64,000 nt of DNA from Micromonospora sp. NBC_00389 (GTDB taxonomy: Bacteria > Actinomycetota > Actinomycetes > Mycobacteriales > Micromonosporaceae). The stretch is taken from positions 3,472,001 to 3,536,000 of the forward strand of contig NZ_CP107947.1 in NCBI RefSeq assembly GCF_036059255.1, given 5' to 3'. The notes below the pieces were generated by a model. It was not told the origin of the DNA, searched no databases, and saw nothing but the letters and a program-made list of their open reading frames with translations. The translations under genes and the position numbers were made by a program. Below are positions 25,205 to 32,222 of the stretch, in pieces (the stretch's first letter is position 1; every line of letters begins with the position of its first letter).

Positions 25205-26813
25205 TCTGCGTGATATCGCCCGGCCGTTCGTCGCCGACCCCGCCATGGGTGTGTGCATACGCGACCGGCTCAAGGGCCTCACTGCGGAGGACGACAAGAT
25301 CCTGCGTCTGGTCGGTGAACACCTGGGATCGCTCGCCTCCCGGGACCTGGCGCAGCGTTGCCGCGACGGCCTCGAGCATTCCACCGACACCTGGGCACAC
25401 CGGAAGCGGGAGCTCACCGGCGAATCGTCGTCCCGCTGGGCCGGGAGCATCACCAAGGCCACGCACGACCAGTGGGGCCTGTCCCGCCGCGCTCAGTGGG
25501 CTCACATCGAGTCTCTGCGGGCTGGTATCCGCATGCTGCGGCACCGCCTGTCCCTGCCGATCGGCGAGAAAGGCAGCCGGGGCAAGCCCGGCGGCTACCG
25601 GTGCGAGCACGAGTGGTTCCACAAGTCCCGCCGCCTGGCACACCTGGAGCGCCAGCGCGAGCGCGTACTGGCCGAGCGCGACGCCGGTCAGGTCCGCGTA
25701 GTGCGCGGCGGCCAAATGCTGCTCAAGACGCGGCACAACCTCGCCGCTGCCAATCTGACCGAGGACCAGTGGCGGGAACGCTGGGAGGCGCAGCGCTGGT
25801 TCCTCGGTGCTGATGGCGAGTCCGGGAAGCGGTACGGCAACGAAACGATCCGCGTCACGCCCGAGGGCGATGTATCGATCAAGCTGCCCGCGCCGCTGAC
25901 GCACCTGGCGAACGCCAAGCACGGCCGGTATGTGCTGGCCGCCCGTGTCAGCTTCCCGCACCGGGGCGTGCAGTGGCGCGACCGGATCGAGGTCAACCGG
26001 GCGGTCGCCTACCGCATCCATCTGGATGTGACCAAGAGCCGCTGGTACCTCGATGCGTCCTGGCAGCGCAAGGATCTCCCGATCGTGCCGATCCAGACCC
26101 TGCGCTCGGGCGAGATCATCGGCGTGGACATGAACGCCGACCACCTCGCTGCCTGGCGACTCGACATCCACGGCAACCCGATCGGCCAGCCCCGCACCTT
26201 CGAGTACCAGTTGCGCGGGACAGCCGAGCGGCGCGACGCCCAGATCCGGCACGCCATCACCCGGCTGCTGCACTGGGCCAAGCACACCGGCTGCCGAGCC
26301 ATCGCCATCGAAGACCTGGACTTCACCGATTCCAAGACCCGGGAGAAGCACGGCCGTAAGCGCCGCTTCCGGCAACTCATCAACGGCATGCCCACCGGCA
26401 AGCTGCGTGCCCGTCTGCTGGCGATGACCGCCGAGGCGGACATCAGCATCATCGCCGTGGACCCGGCCTACACCAGCATGTGGGGCGCCGAGCACTGGCA
26501 AAAGCCCCTGACCACCAAGAAACGCGCCACCACCCGCCACCAGACGGCCAGCGTGGCGATCGCACGACGCGCCCTCGGACACCGGATCAGGCGACGGACG
26601 GCACCGCCCCGCCAGCACCAGAGCGACGCTGGCGGGCATCGGACCGCCCAGGCCCGACCCGGTGGACGGGGACGTGAGGGAACCCGCCCTCCTCAGACCG
26701 GACCACGGACACGATCCGTGCCGCCGACCGCGGGAGCGAACGCGGGGGACCAGCCCATCCAAGACCGTTCGGGATGGACGCAGTGCCAGTTTGATCTTCA
26801 TGGTCACTTCTGA
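25197..26813 (+). CDS. tnpB: TnpB-type RNA-guided nuclease-like protein of an IS607 element
   Basis: 538 residues from GTG 25197, overlapping the tnpA stop by 8 bp. It belongs to the long actinobacterial TnpB type. The RuvC-I motif IIGVDMNADHLA carries Asp311 and the RuvC-II motif CRAIAIEDLDF carries Glu372. There is an arginine-rich bridge (REKHGRKRRFRQL) and a VDPAYTSMWGAEHW segment. The C4 zinc finger of short TnpBs is absent. In the third RuvC region the protein reads RHQTASVAIARRALGHR, with no Asp where short TnpBs have one. The last 75 residues are low-complexity and probably overlap the guide RNA. Such proteins cut the donor site after excision to favour retention. Confidence 0.85.
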   Translation: MADLRDIARPFVADPAMGVCIRDRLKGLTAEDDKILRLVGEHLGSLASRDLAQRCRDGLEHSTDTWAHRKRELTGESSSRWAGSITKATHDQWGLSRRAQWAHIESLRAGIRMLRHRLSLPIGEKGSRGKPGGYRCEHEWFHKSRRLAHLERQRERVLAERDAGQVRVVRGGQMLLKTRHNLAAANLTEDQWRERWEAQRWFLGADGESGKRYGNETIRVTPEGDVSIKLPAPLTHLANAKHGRYVLAARVSFPHRGVQWRDRIEVNRAVAYRIHLDVTKSRWYLDASWQRKDLPIVPIQTLRSGEIIGVDMNADHLAAWRLDIHGNPIGQPRTFEYQLRGTAERRDAQIRHAITRLLHWAKHTGCRAIAIEDLDFTDSKTREKHGRKRRFRQLINGMPTGKLRARLLAMTAEADISIIAVDPAYTSMWGAEHWQKPLTTKKRATTRHQTASVAIARRALGHRIRRRTAPPRQHQSDAGGHRTAQARPGGRGREGTRPPQTGPRTRSVPPTAGANAGDQPIQDRSGWTQCQFDLHGHF

Positions 26814-26842
26814 CCACTGTTCAGGAACGGTTCGTCGTGACC

Positions 26843-26950
26843 ATGGATCCGCAGGCGATCGGCCGGCTTGAGGCTGGCCAGGTCGACGTGCAGCAGAAGC
26901 TCGACACGTCGGTGCCGCATTCGGCGCGGATCTGGAACTACTGGCTCGGC
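26843..26950 (+). pseudogene. 5' fragment of a DUF574 SAM-dependent methyltransferase
   Basis: From ATG 26843 (AGGAACG upstream) the frame reads MDPQAIGRLEAGQVDVQQKLD and then DTSVPHSARIWNYWLGG-like sequence. DTSVPHSARIWNYWLG is the diagnostic N-terminal motif of the DUF574 family. Similarity stops sharply at about 26950, before the expected GKDNY continuation. There a pectate-lyase tail begins in another frame. The fragment reads on into nonsense and stops at about 27013. About 85 percent of the family's normal length (around 270 residues) is missing. Confidence 0.75.
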
Positions 26951-27651
26951 GTACCTTCTACACCAACGAGCGCGGCTACTGGCAGGTCAGCGGCAACACC
27001 TTCGACAACGTGACCTGGTCCAGCGCTGGCAGCGAGAACTACCCCGCCGGCCCCAACCCGACGTCCAACACCACCGTCAGCATCCCGTACTCGTACAGCC
27101 TCGACGGGGCGAGCTGCGTGCCGGACGTCGTGCGTCAGACGGCGGGCGCCAACACGGGTCTGAGGGTTTCGGACGGTAGCTGCTCGCCGCAGACCCCGCC
27201 GCCCACCACGCCCCCGCCGACCACGCCCCCGCCGACCACGCCCCCGCCCACCACGCCGCCGCCGACCACCCCACCCCCGCCCGGCGGGACCAACCTCAGC
27301 CTCGGTGCCGGTGCCGACGGCTCCAGCAAGGCCAGCGGGACAAGTTACGGCAACGTGCGGGACGGCAGCATCAGCACCTACTGGTCGCCGGTCGGATCGA
27401 CCGGCTCCATCTCGATCAAGTGGGGTTCCGCCACCCGGGTGTCCCGAGTGATCATCCGCGAGCCATCGGGAACCCAGGGTTCCATCGGGTCCTGGCAGCT
27501 CATCAACCACGACACCGGGGCCGTCCTGGCCGCCGGCGCTGGGGCGGGTTCCATCCCCTTCCCCCCGACCTCACTGGTCAAGATCACCTTCAAGATCAAC
27601 AGCTCAAGCAGTACGCCGCGAGTCGGTGAGTTCGAGACGTACGCCAGCTAG
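26951..27651 (+). pseudogene. 3' fragment of a secreted pectate lyase with PT linker and F5/8-type carbohydrate-binding domain
   Basis: The open frame after the junction begins RTFYTNERGYWQVSGNTFDNVTW, which is interior sequence of a family 1-type pectate lyase beta-helix. It continues to the family's C-terminal VSIPYSYSLDGASCVPDVV and a Cys near VSDGSC. A linker of PPPTT units follows (27196-27285). Then comes a beta-sandwich domain of about 115 residues resembling discoidin/F5-8 type C modules (TNLSLGAGADGSSKASG, VRDGSISTYWSP, SRVIIREPSG). The signal peptide and catalytic residues are absent. An in-frame ATG at 27010 could in principle start a fragment, but with no export signal it would be useless. 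Confidence 0.75.
27196..27285 (+). repeat. Tandem 15 bp repeat encoding a PPPTT linker
   Basis: Five near-identical 15 bp units encode Pro-Pro-Pro-Thr-Thr, followed by a proline run. This is a normal interdomain linker of secreted actinobacterial glycosidases and lyases, not a CRISPR or regulatory repeat. Confidence 0.85.
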
Positions 27652-27661
27652 CAGCCGGCGC

Positions 27662-27696
27662 GGGGCGGGGGCGGCAGACACCGCCGCTCCCGCCCC
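27662..27696. terminator. Hairpin between pectate-lyase remnant and DksA-like gene
   Basis: A 14 bp stem of G/C pairs with one G-U wobble surrounds the loop AGACACC. It starts 11 bp after the remnant's stop and lies between two convergent frames, so it probably acts on both. Confidence 0.7.
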
Positions 27697-27780
27697 GGAC
27701 ATCACCATCACGCAACGACCTCGCACGCAACGGCGTGTGGCTGCCGTGCCATCTGCACGCCACGGCAGCCGCATCGGGTG

Positions 27781-28110
27781 TTACCCCTTGTGCTTTTCCT
27801 GGCACGGCACGCAGAAGCGAGCGTGCGGGAGAACCTCAAGCCGCTCTGCCGGGATGTTCTGGTGGCACTTCTCGCAGGCACCGTAGGTGCCGTCGCTGAT
27901 CCGGCTCCGGGCACCGGTGATCTGCTCGATGTTGCGGCGGGTGGCCACCAGCAGCGCGGCCCGGTTGTCGGCCTCGCTGGGGTCGCCGGTGTCCGCGTTG
28001 AGTTCGGTCAGTTCCCGCAGGCGAGCCGTCTGCGTGGCGAAGTCGTCCGCCAGGGACGCTCGCAGATCAGCCAGCCAAGTCTGGTCGACGGGATGATGAT
28101 CGATGCCCAT
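27781..28110 (-). CDS. TraR/DksA-type zinc-finger protein
   Basis: 109 residues from ATG 28110 with GAAAGG 8 nt upstream. The N-terminal half is a coiled-coil of two helices (LADLRASLADDFATQTARLRELTEL and EADNRAALLVATRRNIEQITGARSRI). The C-terminal zinc finger has Cys79-Cys82 and Cys100-Cys103 (CEKC, then CVPC). This is the layout of DksA/TraR proteins, which enter the RNA polymerase secondary channel. The coiled-coil tip here lacks the DxxDxA motif of enterobacterial DksA, so a ppGpp-linked role cannot be assumed. The frame stays open upstream to at least ATG 28377, see the leader entry. Confidence 0.88.
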   Translation of the reverse strand: MGIDHHPVDQTWLADLRASLADDFATQTARLRELTELNADTGDPSEADNRAALLVATRRNIEQITGARSRISDGTYGACEKCHQNIPAERLEVLPHARFCVPCQEKHKG

Positions 28111-28133
28111 GGTCTGCCTTTCAAAAGGAACGG

Positions 28134-28170
28134 GAAAAAGAAAAAGGGCCGAAGCTGAGTAGCTTCGCCC
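28134..28170 (-). terminator. Intrinsic terminator just upstream of the DksA-like start codon
   Basis: On the minus strand a hairpin (CGAAGCT-loop-AGCTTCG extended by GGGC/GCCC with one bulge, 28146-28170) is followed directly by TTTTTCTTTTT (28134-28145). This is one of the few classical terminators with a T-run in the window. It ends only 24 nt before the DksA-like start codon on the same strand. Confidence 0.8.
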
Positions 28171-28413
28171 TGCGGTCGTTCTGGGATGCAACGATTCCGC
28201 GGGAGGGCCTCGGCCAGTTCGCGCCGGGCTCGACAGCCGCTGTGTAGGCGCGATGTGCAGCGCGCGGACAACCGGCACCCGCATGCAGGCCTTTCGGCGC
28301 GCCGCCGTCGTCACGCGGACAGCGTCGAGCGCCGCCACCTCGGTGACGGCAGGCGAGCGGAACGTCACCGGCGGCATGCCTCCACCATAGGGTGGTGACT
28401 GACCTAAAGCCAA
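28171..28413 (-). promoter_or_regulatory. Candidate promoter and approximately 240 nt leader (possible attenuator or small RNA) of the DksA-like gene
   Basis: On the minus strand TTGGCT (28413-28408) and TATGGT (28389-28384), spaced by 18 bp, form a reasonable -35/-10 pair. A transcript starting near 28377 would run about 240 nt to the terminator at 28134-28170. The 5' part contains an inverted repeat CGGTGACG...CGTCACCG. An ATG at 28377, at the predicted start point, opens a frame that continues through the terminator into the DksA-like protein. The region could be an attenuated leader, a separate small RNA, or a leaderless N-terminal extension. No known riboswitch class is recognised. Confidence 0.45.
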
Positions 28414-28530
28414 CGCCTCTTGAGGGATGGTCACCGCAGCCGAGAGCGGCGCGGGGGTGGAGCAGTCGGGTGCTCAGCCGCCGCTTGTGAGCGGGCGGCT
28501 GGCGGTGGTGCTGAACGTTAGGCTCTCGCC
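28414..28530. other. Spacer upstream of the SRPBCC gene
   Basis: No gene is present. A hairpin at 28475-28501 (CAGCCGCCGCT-TGTG-AGCGG, one bulged G, CGGCTG) lies 29 bp before the SRPBCC start and could be a terminator or leader structure. Confidence 0.35.
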
Positions 28531-28995
28531 GTGCCGGCCTTGATCGAGATCGTGTCCGTCATTGATGCCGCTCCGAGCGTGGTATTTGACCTGAAGCGCG
28601 ACATGGATGTCCACGACGCGTCCCTGCGATCCAGCCAGGAGACAGCCGTCACCAGCACCGGTCGACGCCAACTCGCGCTCGGGGACGAGGTCACCTTCCA
28701 CGCCCGCCATTTCGGTCTGCGCTGGCGGATGACGAGCCGAATCACCGTCTACGAGCGTCCAGACCGCTTCGTCGACGAGCAGACGCGGGGCCCCTTTCGC
28801 CTCCTGCGACACGAGCACCAGTTCCACAACCTCAACGGCGTAGGAACTCAGATGACCGACCGCCTGTGGGTTGTCGCGCCCCTGGGACCGATGGGCACGG
28901 TTGTGACCCGTGCCCTGATTGCGCCGTACCTCCGCCGACTCTTGAGCCAGCGGGCAGTTCACATCAAGCACCTGGCGGAAGCCAGCCATTCGTAG
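28531..28995 (+). CDS. SRPBCC (START-like) family protein
   Basis: 154 residues from GTG 28531. The pattern IEIVSVIDAAPSVVFDLKRDMDVH at the N-terminus, alternating beta strands (DEVTFHARHFGLRWRMTSRITVYERPDRFVDEQTRGPFRLLRHEHQF) and the long C-terminal amphipathic helix (YLRRLLSQRAVHIKHLAEA) are those of the polyketide-cyclase/dehydrase-like SRPBCC fold. The fold forms a hydrophobic pocket for lipids or small aromatics. Function is unknown. It is isolated from its neighbours by more than 100 bp on each side. Confidence 0.85.
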   Translation: MPALIEIVSVIDAAPSVVFDLKRDMDVHDASLRSSQETAVTSTGRRQLALGDEVTFHARHFGLRWRMTSRITVYERPDRFVDEQTRGPFRLLRHEHQFHNLNGVGTQMTDRLWVVAPLGPMGTVVTRALIAPYLRRLLSQRAVHIKHLAEASHS

Positions 28996-29151
28996 CGCCA
29001 GAGGTACCGGCGGGCCTGGCCAGCGCCACGGCCAGGAGAAGTTCGCGCGGCCGGGTGCTGGCCGGCCTGGCGGTGATGATCGTGCCGCACGGACTTTGCA
29101 TGGGGGATGCAAGGATGGCGGCATGGGCAGGCCAAACGACCGGCGTGAGCC

Positions 29152-29931
29152 GTGAACCAGCACGAGCGGTGGCACCGGCTCCTGGACATGGTGGCGGCCG
29201 AGGGGCAGCTCGACATCGAGTCCACCGCCCGTGAGCTGGGCATGAGCACGGCGACCATCCGGCGCGACTTCGACGAGCTCGCCATGCAGCAGCTGGTGAC
29301 CCGCACCCGCGGCGGCGTGGTCGCCACCAGCGTCTCCTACGACTTGCCGCTGCGGTACAAGGCGGTGCGGCAGGCGTCGGAGAAGCAGCGGATCGCCACG
29401 GCTGCCGCCGCACTGATCCCAGCGCGGAGCACGGTGGGGCTCAACGGAGGCACCACGACGACCGAGGTGGCACGGGCGCTCGCGCTGCGCACCGAACCGA
29501 ATGGGCAGATGCCGGCGCTCACGGTGGTGACCAATGCGCTGAACATCGCCAACGAGCTCATCGTGCGGCCGCACATCCGGGTGGTGCTCACCGGCGGGAC
29601 CGCCCGCCCGCGGTCGTACGAGCTGGTGGGCCGCATCGCCGAGACGATGCTCGGGTCCGTGGCGCTGGACGTGGTCGTGCTCGGGGTGGACGCGATCGAC
29701 CACCAGCACGGCGCCAGCGCGCACAACGACGGCGAGGCGGCGATCAACCACGTCATGGTGACCAGCGCCGCGCGGACGATCGTGGTGGCGGACGGCTCGA
29801 AGCTGGGCCGGCGGAGCTTCAACCGGATCTGCCCGCTGGCCAACATCGACACTCTGATCACCGACAAGGCGGCGGACCCGGAGCAGGTGAGCCTCGTCGA
29901 GCAGGCCGGGGTGAAGGTGGTACAGGTCTGA
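29152..29931 (+). CDS. DeoR/GlpR-family sugar-phosphate-responsive repressor
   Basis: 259 residues from GTG 29152. The N-terminal DeoR helix-turn-helix reads RWHRLLDMVAAEGQLDIESTARELGMSTATIRRDFDELAMQQLVTRTRGGVV. The C-terminal DeoRC domain contains VGLNGGTTTTEVARAL, the sugar-phosphate-binding loop, and ADGSKLGRRSFNRICPLANIDTLITDKAA. It precedes a sugar kinase, isomerase and aldolase cluster on the same strand after a 363 bp gap. This fits control of that cluster by a phosphorylated sugar, as in AgaR-type systems. Confidence 0.93.
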   Translation: MNQHERWHRLLDMVAAEGQLDIESTARELGMSTATIRRDFDELAMQQLVTRTRGGVVATSVSYDLPLRYKAVRQASEKQRIATAAAALIPARSTVGLNGGTTTTEVARALALRTEPNGQMPALTVVTNALNIANELIVRPHIRVVLTGGTARPRSYELVGRIAETMLGSVALDVVVLGVDAIDHQHGASAHNDGEAAINHVMVTSAARTIVVADGSKLGRRSFNRICPLANIDTLITDKAADPEQVSLVEQAGVKVVQV

Positions 29932-30294
29932 CCCGTCGAGATCGAGCGGTCGCAGTCCTCATCCGGGACCGCATCGCCGAGCGGCACGGTCGTGTGGCGC
30001 GACCCTGTCGGTGTTCACCTCTGCAACTTTCTGCAAGCACTGCGGCGGCGCCCGCGCACCCCGTACCGGCTCGCCGACCGGCTCCGACGGCTCGCATCGC
30101 TGCACGGATCCCGTGTTCTGTCGGATATCGCAGCCGCTGAGCCCTCGTGGTCGGAACTCCGGGGCGTTCTGGGCGGACCTTGACGGCGGTACGGCCAGAT
30201 CCTAAGGTCTGCAACATCCTGATTGATTCTGGCGCTTCAGTGTCACGAAAGATCGTGCGTGCTCGACTGGCCGGCATCTTCTGGGGAGGCGGAT
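29932..30294 (+). promoter_or_regulatory. Regulatory region between the DeoR gene and the sugar-kinase operon
   Basis: This 363 bp region has no gene. CACGA-AAGA-TCGTG at 30244-30257 is a 5 bp inverted repeat located 38 bp upstream of the kinase start, a plausible DeoR operator. TTGATT at 30222-30227 is a possible -35 box, but I see no clean -10. Confidence 0.35.
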
Positions 30295-31341
30295 ATGAAG
30301 CGACAGGTTGGCGCGGCGCTCGTGACCGCCGAAGGCCCGTCAGCGGGCCGGGAGCGGCGTGACCTGGTCATCTCGGTGTCGCTCAATCCCGCCCTGGACA
30401 TCACCTACACCGTGCCCGAGCTGGTGGCGGACACGTCGCACCGGGTGACGAGCGTGGTCTCCCGTGCCGGGGGCAAGGGTCTGAACGTCGCCCGGGTGCT
30501 GCGTCAGCTGGGTGCCGAGACCCTTGTCCTGGGCCTGTCCGGCGGCGCCGTCGGCGAGCACATCGAGGCCGAGCTGGCGGCGGCCGGCGTGCCGGCGCAG
30601 TTCACCCGCCTCGCCGCGGAGACCCGCCGGACGGTGACCGTCCTCGCGCGGGGCACGGCGACGGTCCTCAACGAACCAGGTCCGCACGTCACCGAGGCGC
30701 AGTGGGCGGCGTTCCTGGACGCGTTCGCGGAGCGGGTCCGGGCGGCACGGGTGGTGGTGCTGTCCGGCAGTCGACCACCGGGTGTGCCCGAGACCGCCTA
30801 CGCCGATCTCGTCACCATCGCGCGGGCCGGCGGGGCCGAGGCCATCGTGGACGCGGAGGGCCCCGCGTTGCGACACGCGCTGGCTGCCGCACCAGCGCTG
30901 GCGAAACCGAACGCCCACGAGGCGGCGGACCTGCTCGGCCGCCCGGTACGTACCCGTGACGACGCCGTGGCGGTGGCGCACCGGCTCGTCCGACTCGGTG
31001 CCAGCGCGGGCGTGGTCTCCCGGGGCGCGGACGGGTTCGTGGCGGTTACCGGCGGGGTCGCGTTCAGCGCCCGCGCGCCCGAACAAGTGTCCGGCAACCC
31101 GACCGGCGCTGGCGACGCCCTCGCGGCCGTCCTCGCGTACGGGCTCGTCACCCGCGCGCCGTGGCGGGACGTCCTCGCCCGAGGCGCGGCCGTCTCGGCG
31201 GCCGCCGTCGCCTGCCCGTGGGCGGGCGAGTACGACGACGACGTGGCTTCCCGGCTGCTGGACGGAACCACGGTGGAAACACTGGAAGAGCACCGCACCG
31301 AGAGAGAGCAGGAACCGTGTCGTACGTCGCCTCCGAGATAG
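30295..31341 (+). CDS. PfkB-family sugar-phosphate kinase (1-phosphofructokinase/tagatose-6-phosphate kinase type)
   Basis: 348 residues from ATG 30295, with GGGGAGG 6 nt upstream. After a 25-residue variable tail the kinase starts VISVSLNPALDITYTV. Family features are the GGKGLNVARVLRQLG substrate motif, VVLSGSRPPGVP, the KPNAHEA segment, and the C-terminal anion hole and catalytic base in NPTGAGDALAAVLAYGL. This is the LacC/FruK branch, which adds a second phosphate to tagatose-6-P or fructose-1-P. The following SIS isomerase and class II aldolase favour the tagatose or amino-sugar route (tagatose-1,6-bisphosphate as product). Its end overlaps the SIS gene start by 25 bp. Confidence 0.92.
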   Translation: MKRQVGAALVTAEGPSAGRERRDLVISVSLNPALDITYTVPELVADTSHRVTSVVSRAGGKGLNVARVLRQLGAETLVLGLSGGAVGEHIEAELAAAGVPAQFTRLAAETRRTVTVLARGTATVLNEPGPHVTEAQWAAFLDAFAERVRAARVVVLSGSRPPGVPETAYADLVTIARAGGAEAIVDAEGPALRHALAAAPALAKPNAHEAADLLGRPVRTRDDAVAVAHRLVRLGASAGVVSRGADGFVAVTGGVAFSARAPEQVSGNPTGAGDALAAVLAYGLVTRAPWRDVLARGAAVSAAAVACPWAGEYDDDVASRLLDGTTVETLEEHRTEREQEPCRTSPPR

Positions 31342-32213
31342 CCTCCCAACCCGAGACTTGGCGGCGCGCCGTGGACCTGGTCGCCCAGCCGGGCGTCGCG
31401 CGGGCCCTGCCCCAGGCCGGTGAACGGGTCGCCGTCGTCGGCTGCGGCACGTCGTACTTCATGGCGCAGAGTTTCGCGGCGCTGCGAGAGTCGGCGGGCC
31501 AGGGGGAGACCGACGCCTTCGCCGCCTCGGAATTCCCCGCCGGACGGCGGTACGACCGCGTGGTCGCCATTACCCGCTCCGGCACCACCACCGAGGTGAT
31601 CCGGCTGCTTGAGCAGTTGCCGCCCGGCAGTCGGTCGACCGTGATCACAACCGACGCCGACCGGCCGGTGACCCGGCTCGTGAGCGACTGCGTCGTCCTC
31701 GACTTCGCCGACGAGCAGTCGGTCGTGCAGACCCGCTTCGCCACGACCGCACTCGCCGCCTGGCGCGCCGGCCTCGGGCAGGACCTGACCGACCCGATCA
31801 CCCAGGCGCGGGCCCAGCTGAGCACGCCGCTCGACCCGGCCGTGGCCGGCCGGGACCAGTTCACCTTCCTCGGCACCGGCTGGACTGTGGGACTGGCGCA
31901 CGAGGCGGCCCTCAAGCTGCGGGAGGCGGCACAGGTGTGGGCCGAGTCGTACCCGGCAATGGAGTTCCGACACGGTCCGATCAGCGTGGTCGACCACCGG
32001 TCCGTGGTCTGGATCTTCGGCCCGGTGGTCCCCGGCATCCGCGACGACCTGGCCGCCACGGGCGCGATCGTGGTGCACGAGGACGTCGACGCCATGGCGC
32101 ACCTCACCACCGCGCAGCGGCTCGCGGTCGAGCTCGCGGTCCGTCGCGGCCTGCATCCGGACCGACCCCGACTGCTCACCCGGTCCGTCGTCCTGCCCGC
32201 ACCGGCCGCCTGA
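31317..32213 (+). CDS. SIS-domain sugar isomerase/deaminase (AgaS/GlmS-C-like)
   Basis: 298 residues from GTG 31317 with AGGAA upstream, overlapping the kinase gene. Two SIS domains are evident. The first has VAVVGCGTSYFMAQSFAAL and VVAITRSGTTTEVIRLLEQLP. The second has FTFLGTGWTVGLAHEAALKLREAAQVWAESYPAMEFRHGPISVV, the aldose-ketose isomerase signature with the catalytic Glu and His. It matches AgaS-type ketosamine-6-phosphate deaminase/isomerases, which convert galactosamine-6-P to tagatose-6-P. That reaction would feed the kinase upstream and the aldolase downstream. Confidence 0.9.
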   Translation: MSYVASEIASQPETWRRAVDLVAQPGVARALPQAGERVAVVGCGTSYFMAQSFAALRESAGQGETDAFAASEFPAGRRYDRVVAITRSGTTTEVIRLLEQLPPGSRSTVITTDADRPVTRLVSDCVVLDFADEQSVVQTRFATTALAAWRAGLGQDLTDPITQARAQLSTPLDPAVAGRDQFTFLGTGWTVGLAHEAALKLREAAQVWAESYPAMEFRHGPISVVDHRSVVWIFGPVVPGIRDDLAATGAIVVHEDVDAMAHLTTAQRLAVELAVRRGLHPDRPRLLTRSVVLPAPAA

Positions 32214-32222
32214 GGAGCGCTG

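Larger units (their letters stand above)
24590..26830 (+). mobile_element. IS607-like insertion sequence (serine-recombinase TnpA plus TnpB)
   Basis: The element has the IS607 gene order: a MerR-type helix-turn-helix/serine-recombinase tnpA followed by an overlapping tnpB. Ends are approximate because IS607 elements lack terminal inverted repeats and target duplications. The left end contains ACTGTTAGG (about 24593) and the right side ACTGTTCAGG (about 26815), a possible short end similarity. A hairpin TGGTCA-CTTC-TGACCA at 26801-26816 lies within the last codons of tnpB, where the guide RNA 3' end of such elements is found. tnpA is frameshifted, so the copy probably cannot move unaided. Confidence 0.75.

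Noticed and set aside
24255..26807. An 850-codon open frame on the minus strand opposite tnpB
   Set aside because: It is the antisense shadow of the high-GC tnpA/tnpB genes. It has no ribosome site, no recognisable domains, and proline/arginine-rich low-complexity sequence.
27196..27285. The regular 15 bp repeat as a CRISPR-like array
   Set aside because: There are no spacers, and the repeats encode a PPPTT linker in frame with a secreted protein.
27781..28110. The DksA-like gene as a tRNA- or rRNA-processing protein
   Set aside because: The C4 finger and preceding coiled-coil fit TraR/DksA well and nothing indicates RNA processing.
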